Shown here one piece after another: positions 43,264 through 52,591 of a DNA stretch of 64,000 nucleotides. Both the position numbers and the translations under genes were made by a program. Below the pieces are notes generated by a model, which did not search any database, was not told the DNA's origin, and saw nothing but the letters and a program-made list of their open reading frames with translations. Each line of letters opens with the position of its first letter. Within the stretch, counting starts at the first letter, position 1. The stretch is from Actinobacillus sp. GY-402 (GTDB lineage: Bacteria > Pseudomonadota > Gammaproteobacteria > Enterobacterales > Pasteurellaceae), in NCBI RefSeq assembly GCF_014843355.1, contig NZ_CP062137.1:1426001-1490000 (forward strand). The letters are read 5' to 3'.

Positions 43264-43354
43264 GTTTTACTCCATTCAATAGCGAAAAGTGCGGTCATTC
43301 TAACAAAGGATTTCGGGAATGTTAATCTTTGCGCGTTTGTCGTTTCGATGTAAT

Positions 43355-43380
43355 ATAAGGGCTAATCCCGATTATTCAAG
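43355..43380 (-). promoter_or_regulatory. Sigma-32-like heat-shock promoter of grpE
   Basis: On the minus strand CTTGAA (43375-43380) and CCCTTAT (43355-43361) lie 13 bp apart, close to the sigma-32 consensus (CTTGAAA, CCCCATNT). It is about 92 bp before the grpE ATG. Confidence 0.5.
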
Positions 43381-43388
43381 AAAAATCT

Positions 43389-44300
43389 ATGAAAACGCAA
43401 AAAAAGCCCGTCAATACATTGCACGCTTCCTTTAAAACCATCGGTTTGGTGGGACGCCCGCGCAATGACGTCACCCTGCAAATGCACCGCAATATTTTCC
43501 AATGGCTGCGCGAACGCGGATACGAAGTTTTAGTGGAAGACAGCGTAGGCGAAGCGTTAAAGTTATCGGCGAATCATATCGCCTCGCTGGAACAAATCGG
43601 TCGTCAGGCCCAGCTTGCCATTGTCATCGGCGGAGACGGCAATATGCTAGGGCGCGCCCGCGTGTTGTCCAAATACGATATTGTCATGATCGGCATCAAC
43701 CGCGGTCATCTCGGTTTTCTGACCGATATTGACCCGAAAAACGCCTATTCCCAGCTGCAGGCTTGTCTGAACGGTGAATTTTTTGTGGAAGAACGTTTCC
43801 AGCTTGATGTCAATATCGTGCGTAACGGCGAAATCATTGCCGGCGGTAATGCGATTAACGAAGCGGTTATCCATCCGGCAAAAGTCGCACATATGATTGA
43901 TTTCCATGTGCACATTGACGATAAATTTGCTTTCTCACAACGTTCAGACGGTTTAATTATCGCCACGCCGACAGGTTCCACCGCTTATTCGCTTTCCGCC
44001 GGCGGGCCGATTTTAACCCCGCAACTGAACGCTATCGCGCTGGTTTCCATGTTCCCGCACACCTTATCTTCCCGCCCGTTAGTTATCGACGGCAACAGTA
44101 AAATTTCCCTGAGTTTCGCCGAATACAATACGCCGCAGCTGGAAGTTAACTGCGACAGCCAACTCGCTTTAAATTTTACCAGTGATGATATTGTGACCGT
44201 AAAAAAAGCGCCTCATCCTTTACGCCTGCTTCATCTGCAAAATTATAATTATTACAATGTGTTAAGCTCAAAATTAGGCTGGTTAAAAAAATTATTCTAA
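43389..44300 (+). CDS. nadK: NAD kinase
   Basis: The 303-residue enzyme phosphorylates NAD to NADP. It has the family's GGDG motif in [15 protein letters not shown] (about 81-95) and the NE/D and SGGP segments ([53 protein letters not shown]). The protein is slightly longer at its N-terminus than E. coli NadK (292). It precedes recN by 79 bases. Confidence 0.95.
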   Translation: MKTQKKPVNTLHASFKTIGLVGRPRNDVTLQMHRNIFQWLRERGYEVLVEDSVGEALKLSANHIASLEQIGRQAQLAIVIGGDGNMLGRARVLSKYDIVMIGINRGHLGFLTDIDPKNAYSQLQACLNGEFFVEERFQLDVNIVRNGEIIAGGNAINEAVIHPAKVAHMIDFHVHIDDKFAFSQRSDGLIIATPTGSTAYSLSAGGPILTPQLNAIALVSMFPHTLSSRPLVIDGNSKISLSFAEYNTPQLEVNCDSQLALNFTSDDIVTVKKAPHPLRLLHLQNYNYYNVLSSKLGWLKKLF

Positions 44301-44304
44301 ATTT

Positions 44305-44361
44305 ACTGTAAAAAAACACTTTACTGTATATTTATTTAATATAAAATCACATCCATACAGT
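44305..44361 (+). promoter_or_regulatory. LexA half-sites upstream of recN
   Basis: ACTGT occurs at 44305-44309 and 44323-44327, exactly 18 bp apart, the second as ACTGTATATTTAT; an opposite ACAGT lies at 44357-44361. No full CTGT-N8-ACAG box is present. RecN is a strong SOS gene elsewhere, so degenerate LexA operators are expected here. Confidence 0.45.
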
Positions 44362-44379
44362 TAGAGGGGATTTTTACAG

Positions 44380-46056
44380 ATGCTTACACAACTCACTATC
44401 AATAATTTTGCGATCGTTCGCCATTTAGACATTGAACTGGCAAAAGGCTTGTCCGTGATTACCGGCGAAACCGGCGCGGGGAAATCCATTGCTATCGACG
44501 CGTTGGGTTTATGTTTGGGTCAACGAGCGGACGCTTCCATGCTACGCAACGGGCAAGAACGGGCGGAAGTCTGTGCAACTTTTCGCATTGAGCCTCGTAG
44601 CCCTGCCGCGCTTTGGTTGAAAACGCAGGAATTGGAAGATCAGGATAATCCGACAAGCTGTATTTTGCGCCGTATTATCAGCAATGAAGGGCATTCAAAG
44701 GCTTTTATTAACGGCACGCCGGTTTCCGCCGCCGCATTGAAAGAATTAGCCCAATACCTGATCCAGATTAACAGTCAGCACGCCTCTCAATTACTCCTGA
44801 AAGCCGATCATCAACTGCAACTGCTGGACAATTTCTGCGCTCATCAGGATTTATTAGCACAAATGCGCAAAGATTATCAGCACTGGAAAGCGTTACAGCA
44901 TCAACTCGACGTCTTCAAACAAAAAGTTGCCGAAAACGAAGCAAAAAAACAACTATTGCAATATCAGGTAAACGAACTGGATGAGTTTAATCTGCAGGAT
45001 AACGAATATTTGGAATTGGAAGAGGATCACAAACGCCTCTCAAACAGCGAAGAATTAACTTCTTTAACGCAATCGGTTTTACAAATACTCAGCGAAAATG
45101 AAACGGTCAGTGCAGACGGTTTGCTCTATCGCGCCCTTCAGCAGCTAGACGAATTAGTCGAACTGGACGGGCAATATAGCGGCGTACAAAACATGCTGAA
45201 CGAAGCTCTGATTCAGGTGCAGGAAGCAGTGAATGAGATGCAGACTCTGGCTTCCGGTATCGAACAGGATCCCCATTCGCTTGAAGAAATTGAAAACCGA
45301 ATGAGCCAAGCCATTCATTTAGCCCGAAAACATCGCGTACAACCGGAAAATCTCGTGGAATTTCACCGCACTTTGAAGAGCGAATTAATGCAGTTGGTGG
45401 ATTTTTCCGGAAGCGAAGACGAATTACTGGCGCAAGAAAAAGCGGCGTTTGATAAAATGCAAACAACCGCTGCGGCACTTCACCGCAGTCGCCAAACCGG
45501 TGCCGATAAATTAGCCCAAAGCGTCACAAAATCCATTAAACAATTAGCCATGGAAAACGCACAATTTTTTATCGAACTTAAAACGGATTTCAACAAAGTG
45601 AATGCAAACGGTGCCGACAGCGTTATTTTTAATCTGCAAAGCAATCCGGGACAGAATGTTCAACCGCTGGCAAAAACCGCATCGGGCGGCGAATTATCGC
45701 GTATCGCGCTGACGTTACAGGTTTTAACCTCCGATAAGAGCGCAATTCCAACCTTAATTTTCGATGAAATCGATGTGGGCATTAGCGGCGCCACCGCCAG
45801 TGTGGTCGGCAAATTATTACGTCGTTTAGGACAAAAATGTCAGGTATTGTGTGTCACGCATCTCCCGCAAGTTGCCTGTCAGGGCAATCAACACTTTTCT
45901 GTTGAAAAACTCACCATTGCCGGAAAAACGGAAACAAATATGACCGCACTTTCTCCGCAACAACGAGTAAAAGCGTTGGCAAAACTATTAGGCGGCACAA
46001 AGATAACCGATAACGCCTTAGCCAATGCTCAGGAATTGTTAAACTTAGCCGGTTAA
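44380..46056 (+). CDS. recN: DNA repair protein RecN
   Basis: RecN is an SMC-like ATPase for double-strand break repair. The 558-residue protein has Walker A GETGAGKSIAIDALGL (about 28-43), a long coiled-coil middle (about 160-360) and the C-terminal half of the ATPase: KTASGGELSRIALTLQVL (signature) and TLIFDEIDVGISGATA (Walker B). AGAGGGGA precedes the ATG. The grpE/nadK/recN order is as in E. coli. Confidence 0.95.
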   Translation: MLTQLTINNFAIVRHLDIELAKGLSVITGETGAGKSIAIDALGLCLGQRADASMLRNGQERAEVCATFRIEPRSPAALWLKTQELEDQDNPTSCILRRIISNEGHSKAFINGTPVSAAALKELAQYLIQINSQHASQLLLKADHQLQLLDNFCAHQDLLAQMRKDYQHWKALQHQLDVFKQKVAENEAKKQLLQYQVNELDEFNLQDNEYLELEEDHKRLSNSEELTSLTQSVLQILSENETVSADGLLYRALQQLDELVELDGQYSGVQNMLNEALIQVQEAVNEMQTLASGIEQDPHSLEEIENRMSQAIHLARKHRVQPENLVEFHRTLKSELMQLVDFSGSEDELLAQEKAAFDKMQTTAAALHRSRQTGADKLAQSVTKSIKQLAMENAQFFIELKTDFNKVNANGADSVIFNLQSNPGQNVQPLAKTASGGELSRIALTLQVLTSDKSAIPTLIFDEIDVGISGATASVVGKLLRRLGQKCQVLCVTHLPQVACQGNQHFSVEKLTIAGKTETNMTALSPQQRVKALAKLLGGTKITDNALANAQELLNLAG

Positions 46057-46076
46057 CGCTTCGGGTTTATTATTTG

Positions 46077-46098
46077 GGAGGATGTTTTTTCATCCTCC
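46077..46098 (+). terminator. Terminator after recN
   Basis: GGAGGATG-TTTTTT-CATCCTCC is a perfect 8-bp hairpin followed by TTTG, 20 bases after the recN stop. Confidence 0.75.
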
Positions 46099-46240
46099 TT
46101 TGCTAATTCGTTTTTCCGAATACTCAGAACAGTTCATAGACAATCAAGAATAGCTTTCAAAATGAATAACCTTAGTGATTTCACCATAAAATGAGTATAA
46201 TCTTATCAATTTTGTAACAACTCTATGTTTAAGGACAGCA

Positions 46241-47008
46241 ATGCCAATTAACTTTACCCAACTTTTTCGCGACAGTTGGAATTTTATGCGGAACCAACGT
46301 CAGTTCGTCATAAAATTCATGCTGATATTTCTGGTCGTTTCCGCCGGAATGAGCGCTCTTGCTTCGATACTGCAATCTTCGGTAACCAACCCGGCTCAGA
46401 TGGATCAAACCCAATTGGCTCAATCCATGATTGAACAGTCACAGCAACCGTCCAAGCAACTGTTTTTCTTACTGAATCAGGGCGTGACGCTTTTCATTTC
46501 CAGTTGGGCGCTAACGGTGATTCACTCAATCAGCCGGCAACACGGTATGAATCTTATAGTCTCGGCCGCTTTCACGGCCCGTCGTTTTATTGGCGTTGCG
46601 TTGCTGAGCATCTTGAGCGTATTGCCGTTATTCATCGGATTATGGTTCGCATTCGGCGACATGAGCAACAACCAAGCACCGTCAATTCTGTCTTTAGTTT
46701 TGATGATTGCCGGCCTTATTCTGTTTATTCGCCTCTGTTTAGGGCCGGTGGAGTATCTGATTCAACCGGTTTCCATGCAAAGTGCGGTCAAAAATATTTT
46801 AGTTTTTGGTACGAAACGGACGGGCACGCTGTTTTTCTATTGTTTAATCGTGAACTTTTTCCTGCCGCTTATCGGGTTGCAGCTCTCCGCGATGGCAATT
46901 AATATGCTGTTTAGTGTGATCGTACTGGCGGCTATTGCCTTAGTCAGCCTGTTTTCATTGATTTTCACTTATCGTTTTTATTCTATTTTCAGCAACCAGG
47001 CGACGTAA
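46241..47008 (+). CDS. yciC: UPF0259 inner-membrane protein YciC
   Basis: The 255-residue protein has about six membrane helices ([113 protein letters not shown]). It is unassigned functionally. The yciC-yciB-yciA order is conserved with E. coli and supports the name. An uptake signal lies inside the gene near 46780. Confidence 0.85.
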   Translation: MPINFTQLFRDSWNFMRNQRQFVIKFMLIFLVVSAGMSALASILQSSVTNPAQMDQTQLAQSMIEQSQQPSKQLFFLLNQGVTLFISSWALTVIHSISRQHGMNLIVSAAFTARRFIGVALLSILSVLPLFIGLWFAFGDMSNNQAPSILSLVLMIAGLILFIRLCLGPVEYLIQPVSMQSAVKNILVFGTKRTGTLFFYCLIVNFFLPLIGLQLSAMAINMLFSVIVLAAIALVSLFSLIFTYRFYSIFSNQAT

Positions 47009-47009
47009 T

Positions 47010-47546
47010 ATGAAGCAATTACTCGAATTTATCCCGCTCGTCCTCTTTTTTGCGGTTTACAAATTATCCGGCATTCGCGATGCGGCGATAACCTTAGTTA
47101 TCGCCACCGTCGTGCAGCTGATTATTCTTAAAATCAAATACGGTCAAATCGAAAAACAGCAAATCATTATGGGTATCGCCGTAGTCTTTTTCGGTTTATT
47201 AACGGCTTATTTCAATGAAGTCAAATACTTACAGTGGAAAGTAACCATTATATACGCGTTATTCGCCGCCATTCTATTAATCGGACAATTTGTATTCAAA
47301 ATCCCGTTAATCCGGAAATTACTCGGCAAAGAAATCGAATTACCCGATCCCGCCTGGCAAAAACTCAATTTAGGCTGGGCCGGATTTTTTGTACTTTGTA
47401 TGCTGACTAACATTTATATCAGCCAATATTATTCGGAAGAAATCTGGGTTGATTTCAAATCATTCGGCATTATCGGCATGACCTTTATTGCAACACTGAT
47501 TACAGGCGTATATATTTACCGTTACCTTCCAAAGGATAAGGACTAA
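47010..47546 (+). CDS. yciB: Inner-membrane protein YciB (intracellular septation protein A)
   Basis: The 178-residue protein starts [30 protein letters not shown], typical of the family, and has five membrane segments. It includes [50 protein letters not shown]. YciB interacts with cell-division and envelope-synthesis proteins. It follows yciC by one base. Confidence 0.95.
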   Translation: MKQLLEFIPLVLFFAVYKLSGIRDAAITLVIATVVQLIILKIKYGQIEKQQIIMGIAVVFFGLLTAYFNEVKYLQWKVTIIYALFAAILLIGQFVFKIPLIRKLLGKEIELPDPAWQKLNLGWAGFFVLCMLTNIYISQYYSEEIWVDFKSFGIIGMTFIATLITGVYIYRYLPKDKD

Positions 47547-47548
47547 TC

Positions 47549-47992
47549 ATGACAGAACACATTGTTTCCCGCCAACCTGAAGGTTCTCTGATTTTACGTA
47601 CATTGGCGATGCCTTCCGATACCAATGCTAACGGCGATATTTTCGGCGGTTGGATTATGTCACAAATGGATATGGGCGGCGCGATTCTGGCAAAAGAAAT
47701 CGCCAAAGGACGCGTGGTCACCGTTTGCGTCGATAAAATTACTTTTTTACGCCCGATTTCCGTGGGAGATGTGGTCTGTTGTTACGGCAAACTGGTTAAA
47801 GTCGGACGCACCTCCATGCAGGTCAAAGTAGAAGTCTGGATCAAACAGGTATACGCCGGCGTACGTGATCGCCATTGCGTAACCGAAGCCCTGTTCACCT
47901 ATGTCGCAATTGACGAAAAAGGGAAACCGCGCGCCGTACCACAAGAAAACAACCCGGAATTAGAGCAAGCGCTCGCATTAATGAATCCCTGA
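47549..47992 (+). CDS. yciA: Acyl-CoA thioesterase YciA
   Basis: The 147-residue hotdog-fold enzyme hydrolyses acyl-CoAs. It contains LRTLAMPSDTNANGDIFGGWIMSQMDMGGAILAKE (about 15-49) with the catalytic Asp/Asn region, and TVCVDKITFLRPISVGDVVCCYGKLVKVGRTSMQVKVEVW. It starts 2 bases after yciB. Confidence 0.95.
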   Translation: MTEHIVSRQPEGSLILRTLAMPSDTNANGDIFGGWIMSQMDMGGAILAKEIAKGRVVTVCVDKITFLRPISVGDVVCCYGKLVKVGRTSMQVKVEVWIKQVYAGVRDRHCVTEALFTYVAIDEKGKPRAVPQENNPELEQALALMNP

Positions 47993-48018
47993 CTTTTTAA
48001 TAATAAAGGAGAAACGAA

Positions 48019-48303
48019 ATGGAATATTTTGTTATTTTTGCTCAAGACAGACCTAACACTTTGGAACAGCGTCTGGCGGTACGTCCGCAACATTTAGCGC
48101 GTCTGGAACAGTTGAAAGCCGAAGATCGCCTATTAACGGCGGGCCCGAATCCCAGCGCGGACGGTAAAGGCATTACCGGGTCAACCGTGATTGCGAAATT
48201 TGCCACGTTAGAAGACGCGCAAGCCTGGGCGACCCAAGATCCTTATGTGGATGCGAAAGTTTACGGCGAAGTAATCGTCAAACCGTTTAAGCGCGTATTT
48301 TAA
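48019..48303 (+). CDS. yciI: YciI-family protein
   Basis: The 94-residue protein is a dimeric alpha/beta-barrel YCII domain: [45 protein letters not shown], with the His-Asp pair typical of the family, ending [21 protein letters not shown]. Function is unknown. RBS AAAGGAG. Last of the yciC-B-A-I cluster. Confidence 0.92.
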   Translation: MEYFVIFAQDRPNTLEQRLAVRPQHLARLEQLKAEDRLLTAGPNPSADGKGITGSTVIAKFATLEDAQAWATQDPYVDAKVYGEVIVKPFKRVF

Positions 48304-48348
48304 TGCGCCAAGTTGATTTGAATATCAAAGAGATAATATCTTATTTTT

Positions 48349-48364
48349 TATGATCTAAATCATA
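48349..48364 (+). promoter_or_regulatory. FNR-like site upstream of arcA
   Basis: TATGAT-CTAA-ATCATA is a perfect 6-bp dyad with the 4-bp spacing and TGAT/ATCA core of the FNR box (TTGAT-N4-ATCAA). It is about 120 bp before the arcA ATG. FNR activates arcA in E. coli. A second dyad, TTGAT-N6-ATCAA (48313-48328), has the wrong spacing. Confidence 0.6.
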
Positions 48365-48483
48365 AAAATTGCGGCTAATTTCCAGATTTTGTATTTCTCA
48401 CTTGTTACAATAATGTTACATGGGTAGAATCCACCTTCAGAAATACCCAATATTAGGGATAAAAATTTAAAAGGGAAAGAAAA

Positions 48484-49191
48484 ATGATAACGCCTAATAT
48501 TCTTGTGGTCGAAGACGAAACTATCACGCGAAACACCTTAAAAAGTATTTTCGAAGCCGAAGGTTACAACGTTTTCGAAGCAACCGACGGTGCTCAAATG
48601 CACCGTGTCTTAGCCGAGCACAGCATTCATTTGGTGGTGATGGACATCAATCTGCCGGGTAAAAACGGACTTATGCTCGCCAGAGAATTACGTGAAAATG
48701 CCGATATCGCTTTGATTTTCTTAACCGGACGCGATAACGAAGTAGATAAAATCCTCGGGTTGGAAATCGGTGCCGACGACTATTTAACCAAGCCGTTTAA
48801 TCCACGCGAATTAACTATTCGGGCACGCAACTTACTGCAACGCACCATGAGCGAACATAAAAGTGCGGTGGAAAATATTGAAATTTTCCGTTTTAACGGC
48901 TGGACTTTGGATTCCAACCAACACGCTTTAATCACTCCGGAAGGCGAAATCATTAAATTACCGCGTAGTGAATTCCGCGCAATGCTGCATTTCTGCGAAA
49001 ACCCGGGCAAAATTCAATCCCGGGAAGAATTATTGCGCAAAATGACGGGGCGGGAATTGAAAGATAACGATCGTACGGTGGACGTCACCATCCGCCGCAT
49101 TCGCAAACATTTTGAAAATCACGGCAATACGCCTGAAATTATTGCCACCATCCACGGCGAAGGTTACCGCTTCTGCGGCGAATTGGAATAA
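48484..49191 (+). CDS. arcA: Two-component response regulator ArcA
   Basis: ArcA, phosphorylated by ArcB, represses aerobic respiration genes under low oxygen. The 235-residue protein has the receiver domain with phospho-Asp54 (VVMDINLPG) and Lys103 ([10 protein letters not shown]) and an OmpR-type winged helix ([51 protein letters not shown]). It ends three residues earlier than E. coli ArcA. The sensor arcB is not in the window. Single gene between an FNR-like site and a terminator. Confidence 0.96.
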   Translation: MITPNILVVEDETITRNTLKSIFEAEGYNVFEATDGAQMHRVLAEHSIHLVVMDINLPGKNGLMLARELRENADIALIFLTGRDNEVDKILGLEIGADDYLTKPFNPRELTIRARNLLQRTMSEHKSAVENIEIFRFNGWTLDSNQHALITPEGEIIKLPRSEFRAMLHFCENPGKIQSREELLRKMTGRELKDNDRTVDVTIRRIRKHFENHGNTPEIIATIHGEGYRFCGELE

Positions 49192-49204
49192 ACTGTCGCA
49201 TAAC

Positions 49205-49248
49205 AAAAGTGCGGGCAAAAAAACGAAAGAATTTTTGCCCGCACTTTT
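49205..49248. terminator. Uptake-signal-variant terminator after arcA
   Basis: AAAAGTGCGGGCAAAAA (49205-49221) and its complement (49232-49248) form a 17-bp stem with a T-run. Confidence 0.88.
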
Positions 49249-49320
49249 GCTTTCCGGCTAGAATTGTGTTCGTTCCGCTTATTCGGTACAATTCCGACAA
49301 AACAATTAATCAGTAAAATT

Positions 49321-49803
49321 ATGACGAAGAAAAAAAACAAAGCGGTCTCCAACACCATTGCATTAAACAAACGCGCTCGCCACGACTATTTTATTGAAGA
49401 AGAAATTGAAGCGGGGCTTTCACTGCAAGGCTGGGAAGTGAAATCTATGCGTGCGGGTAAAGCCAACATCAGCGACAGTTACGTCATTTTCAATAACGGA
49501 GAAGCGTTCCTGTTCGGCGCCACCATCCAACCCCTTTCCGTCGCCTCTACCCATGTGGTTTGCGATCCGACGCGCACCCGTAAATTGCTGCTCAACGAGC
49601 GGGAATTGGCCTCCTTATTCGGCAAAGCCAACCGGGACGGTTACACGATTGTAGCGCTTTCACTCTACTGGAAAAACGCTTGGGCGAAACTCAAAATCGG
49701 GTTAGCCAAAGGGAAAAAACAACATGATAAACGCGAAGATATTAAAGATCGCGAGTGGAAAGTTCAAAAAGATCGTATCATGAAAAACGCCCATCGAGGT
49801 TAA
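49321..49803 (+). CDS. smpB: SsrA-binding protein SmpB
   Basis: SmpB delivers tmRNA to stalled ribosomes. The 160-residue protein (the same length as in E. coli) has the OB-fold start [47 protein letters not shown], and the basic C-terminal tail [26 protein letters not shown] start at the ATG 49321; the frame extends upstream to 49264 without family support. ssrA is not seen nearby. Followed at once by an AT-rich terminator and lexA. Confidence 0.95.
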   Translation: MTKKKNKAVSNTIALNKRARHDYFIEEEIEAGLSLQGWEVKSMRAGKANISDSYVIFNNGEAFLFGATIQPLSVASTHVVCDPTRTRKLLLNERELASLFGKANRDGYTIVALSLYWKNAWAKLKIGLAKGKKQHDKREDIKDREWKVQKDRIMKNAHRG

Positions 49804-49817
49804 TTTTCTCACTTCCC

Positions 49818-49855
49818 AAAAATACAGTATGTTTTTCCGAATATACTGTATTTTT
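49818..49855 (+). terminator. AT-rich terminator between smpB and lexA
   Basis: AAAAATACAGTAT (49818-49830) and ATACTGTATTTTT (49843-49855) form a perfect 13-bp stem followed by TT. The arms contain LexA half-site-like ACAGTAT/ATACTGT, so the element may serve twice. Confidence 0.7.
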
Positions 49856-49866
49856 TTGTATTTATA

Positions 49867-49921
49867 GGTTGTATATATAGTGAAAACTGTATAGAATATC
49901 AATCATTGTATACAACCACAG
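49867..49921 (+). promoter_or_regulatory. lexA upstream region with LexA-like half-sites
   Basis: GGTTGTATA (49867-49875) and TATACAACC (49909-49917) are a perfect inverted pair 33 bp apart. CTGTATAGAATA (49887-49898) has one good LexA half. TTGT-N8-ACAG (49906-49921) matches the CTGT-N8-ACAG operator at 7 of 8 fixed positions and ends just before the lexA ribosome site. Autorepression by LexA is expected from the family. Confidence 0.5.
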
Positions 49922-49930
49922 GGAAATATT

Positions 49931-50563
49931 ATGTCATTAGCCAAACCACTTACTGCCCGCCAGCAAGAAGTTTATAACTTTCTCAAACACTACATCGAAA
50001 CGACCGGCATGCCGCCGACACGTGCCGAAATTTCCCGCGAATTAGGTTTTCGTTCCCCTAACGCGGCGGAAGAGCATTTGAAAGCTCTTGCTCGCAAAGG
50101 CGCCGTAGAAATTTTAGCCGGCACCTCACGGGGTATCCGTTTACTGCTTGACGCCGCCAATGACGAACCGGAAGGTTTACCGTTAATCGGTCAGGTGGCC
50201 GCCGGCGAACCGATTCTGGCGGAACAGCATATTGAAGGCACTTATCGCGTCGATCCCGATATGTTTAAACCGCAGGCGGATTTCCTGCTTAAAGTGAACG
50301 GACAATCGATGAAAAATATTGGCATTTTAGATGGCGATTTGCTTGCCGTACACAGTACAAAAGACGTACGCAACGGGCAAGTGATTGTGGCGCGCATTGA
50401 AGATGAAGTCACGGTAAAACGTTTGGAACGCAAAGGCGATATTATTTATCTCCATGCGGAAAATGAAGAATTTGCGCCGATTGTCGTCAATTTACGCGAA
50501 CAGGAACGTTTTGAAATTGAAGGGATCGCCGTAGGCATTATTCGCAATAATGCATGGATGTAA
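49931..50563 (+). CDS. lexA: SOS repressor LexA
   Basis: LexA represses DNA-damage genes and cleaves itself when RecA filaments form. The 210-residue protein has the winged-helix start ([44 protein letters not shown]), the Ala91-Gly92 cleavage site in VAAGEPI, Ser126 in NGQSM and Lys163 in EVTVKRL, so it is fully competent. No dinF-like gene follows. Its targets in this window probably include recN and the S24-like gene. Confidence 0.97.
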   Translation: MSLAKPLTARQQEVYNFLKHYIETTGMPPTRAEISRELGFRSPNAAEEHLKALARKGAVEILAGTSRGIRLLLDAANDEPEGLPLIGQVAAGEPILAEQHIEGTYRVDPDMFKPQADFLLKVNGQSMKNIGILDGDLLAVHSTKDVRNGQVIVARIEDEVTVKRLERKGDIIYLHAENEEFAPIVVNLREQERFEIEGIAVGIIRNNAWM

Positions 50564-50898
50564 TTGTTCCGGAAATCCTTTGACGCGGCAAAACTCAATC
50601 AAAGTGCGGTGAAAAATCGCAATGTTTTTTTAATTAATCTTAACGATTGTTAGTTAAGATAAGTGTCGTATTATTCGTTGGTTACACCATAAACGGTAAA
50701 TTTTAAACGCTGTGGTTAAGTTTTTGCAGATATAAAGCGTTATCGGAACAATGCGTGGCAAAAATGTCGTTAAGGAAAATGCATGACGGTGGAAAGAACT
50801 AAAAAATGATCAATTTTTTGACCGCACTTTGATCATTTTTCAATTTCCCGCATGTCTCTGATTTGGGTCGGAAGCTTGTTTTTATTGTTAATACCGCT
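50564..50898. other. Intergenic gap between lexA and rnhA
   Basis: No gene is supported. The gap holds one uptake signal near 50600, an inverted repeat ATCTTAAC/GTTAAGAT (50637-50660), probably part of the lexA 3' end, and the rnhA terminator at 50802-50840. Nothing else was recognised. Confidence 0.6.
50802..50840 (-). terminator. Terminator after rnhA with an uptake signal in the loop
   Basis: AAAAATGATCAA (50802-50813) and TTGATCATTTTT (50829-50840) form a 12-bp stem; the loop holds a single uptake signal (GACCGCACTT on the plus strand). T-runs follow on both sides. Confidence 0.8.
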
Positions 50899-51363
50899 TC
50901 AATCCGGCTGATAACCGACATCTTCCGATGTCGGATTTTCCGCTCCCTGTTTTGCAAGCTCATCACAAATTTCATTTTCGCGATGACCGGAATGCCCTTT
51001 AACCCAGCGCCAATGAATATCATGAGATTGAATAGCCGCGTCCAACGCCATCCATAAATCCTGATTTTTAACCGGCTTGCCCGTACTGGCTTTCCAATTA
51101 TTTTTTTTCCAGTTGAAAATCCATTGGGTTATGCCGTTTTTCATGTACTGACTGTCACTATGCAAGGTAATCCGGCAGGGTTCTTTCAATAAATTTAACG
51201 CCTCAATAACGGCGCGTAATTCCATGCGATTATTGGTAGTTAAAAAATAGCCTTTTGATAAGGTTTTTTCATGTTGTTTATAGCGCAGAAGCACGCCGAT
51301 TCCGCCGGCTCCCGGATTGCCGAGACAAGAACCGTCAGTAAAAATTTCAATCTGTTTTCCCAT
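50899..51363 (-). CDS. rnhA: Ribonuclease HI
   Basis: RNase HI cuts RNA in RNA:DNA hybrids. The 154-residue protein has the catalytic carboxylates Asp10 ([12 protein letters not shown]), Glu48 (NRMELRAV) and Asp70 (LHSDSQY) at the same positions as E. coli, and the basic handle region [13 protein letters not shown]. It is divergent from dnaQ with a 72-base gap, as in E. coli. Confidence 0.97.
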   Translation of the reverse strand: MGKQIEIFTDGSCLGNPGAGGIGVLLRYKQHEKTLSKGYFLTTNNRMELRAVIEALNLLKEPCRITLHSDSQYMKNGITQWIFNWKKNNWKASTGKPVKNQDLWMALDAAIQSHDIHWRWVKGHSGHRENEICDELAKQGAENPTSEDVGYQPD

Positions 51364-51435
51364 AATCTGTTACAATCATCCCCTAAAAGTGCGGTTGATA
51401 ATAGCGCAAATAAACAAAAATAGACAGTAAGAACC

Positions 51436-52215
51436 ATGAAAGAAGAAAATGAAATTATTCGCCAAATTGTGCTCGATACCGAAACAACGGGTATGAACCA
51501 ATTCGGTGCACATTATGAAGGACATTGCATTATCGAAATCGGTGCGGTAGAACTGATTAACCGTAAATATACCGGCCGTAAATTGCATTTATATGTCAAA
51601 CCCGATCGCCCTATTGATCCCGAAGCAATTAAAGTTCACGGCATCACTGACGAAATGCTGGCCGATAAACCGGACTTTGCCGCCGTCGCGCAGGAATTCA
51701 TTGATTTTATCAAAGATGCGGAATTACTCATTCATAACGCTCCCTTCGACGTGGGCTTTATGGATTACGAATTCCGCAAACATCATATAGATGTCAAAAC
51801 GGCAGATATTTGCACAATAACGGATACGCTCCAAATGGCGCGTCGGCAATATCCGGGGAAACGCAATAATTTAGACGCATTGTGCGATCGTCTGCATATC
51901 GACAACAGCAAACGAACCTTGCACGGAGCATTGCTGGATGCGGAGATTTTAGGCGACGTATATTTAGCCATGACCGGCGGACAAGTCAGCCTGTTTGCCG
52001 AACAGGAAACCGAAACGCCGGTTCCGCAAGCGGAAGAAATCAAAGAAGAATTGATTCCCGTTAAAATTTCCTCAGAAGGATTAATCGCTTTACCGTTAAC
52101 CGAAGAGGAATCTGCGGCTCATGCGGAATATCTTTCGTTAATTAACAAAAAGAGCAAAGATAACTGTATTTGGATCAAAAGATTGTCTCCGGACGCTAAT
52201 GAAACCGTGCATTAA
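51436..52215 (+). CDS. dnaQ: DNA polymerase III epsilon subunit (3'-5' proofreading exonuclease)
   Basis: The 259-residue subunit proofreads the replicase. ExoI motif IVLDTETTGM gives Asp14 and Glu16; ExoII is HNAPFDVGFMDYE and ExoIII HGALLDAEILGDVYLAM with His and Asp. The C-terminal segment after about 185 contains a clamp-binding-like stretch QVSLFAEQE and binds the polymerase subunit. Two tRNA-Asp genes follow. Confidence 0.96.
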   Translation: MKEENEIIRQIVLDTETTGMNQFGAHYEGHCIIEIGAVELINRKYTGRKLHLYVKPDRPIDPEAIKVHGITDEMLADKPDFAAVAQEFIDFIKDAELLIHNAPFDVGFMDYEFRKHHIDVKTADICTITDTLQMARRQYPGKRNNLDALCDRLHIDNSKRTLHGALLDAEILGDVYLAMTGGQVSLFAEQETETPVPQAEEIKEELIPVKISSEGLIALPLTEEESAAHAEYLSLINKKSKDNCIWIKRLSPDANETVH

Positions 52216-52292
52216 TTAAGCAAGCGGATCCAAACCAGAGAAAAAACAGTTGACGAAAACGCTTATGACAAGTATCATTCGCAACACTTAGC

Positions 52293-52369
52293 GGAGTGGT
52301 AGTTCAGCTGGTTAGAATACCTGCCTGTCACGCAGGGGGTCGCGGGTTCGAGTCCCGTCCATTCCGCCA
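52293..52369 (+). tRNA. tRNA-Asp(GTC), first copy
   Basis: The 77-base sequence GGAGTGGTAGTTCAGCTGG... folds as a standard tRNA with anticodon loop CTGTCAC (GTC) and ends with encoded CCA. It is nearly the same as E. coli tRNA-Asp. Confidence 0.97.
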
Positions 52370-52403
52370 ACTTTTTCAATTTGATTCCTTATAAATTAGC
52401 TGC

Positions 52404-52480
52404 GGAGTGGTAGTTCAGCTGGTTAGAATACCTGCCTGTCACGCAGGGGGTCGCGGGTTCGAGTCCCGTCCATTCCGCCA
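52404..52480 (+). tRNA. tRNA-Asp(GTC), second copy
   Basis: It is identical over all 77 bases to the first copy, 34 bases downstream, and includes CCA. The two are almost certainly cotranscribed and end at the terminator 52487-52514. Confidence 0.97.
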
Positions 52481-52486
52481 ACATTC

Positions 52487-52514
52487 AAAAAGCACAGTTT
52501 AGACTGTGCTTTTT
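52487..52514 (+). terminator. Terminator after the tRNA-Asp pair
   Basis: AAAAAGCACAGT-TTAG-ACTGTGCTTTTT is a perfect 12-bp hairpin followed by further T-rich sequence. Confidence 0.9.
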
Positions 52515-52591
52515 ACTTTTACAAAATATAAAAATCCCCTGAGATCTGATATACTTTCACGAATTTTATTCCGAATTAAGAGATATTTTTT

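Noticed and set aside
50863-51057. 64-residue ORF overlapping the rnhA 3' end
   Set aside because: It overlaps rnhA on the other strand with no ribosome site or homology.
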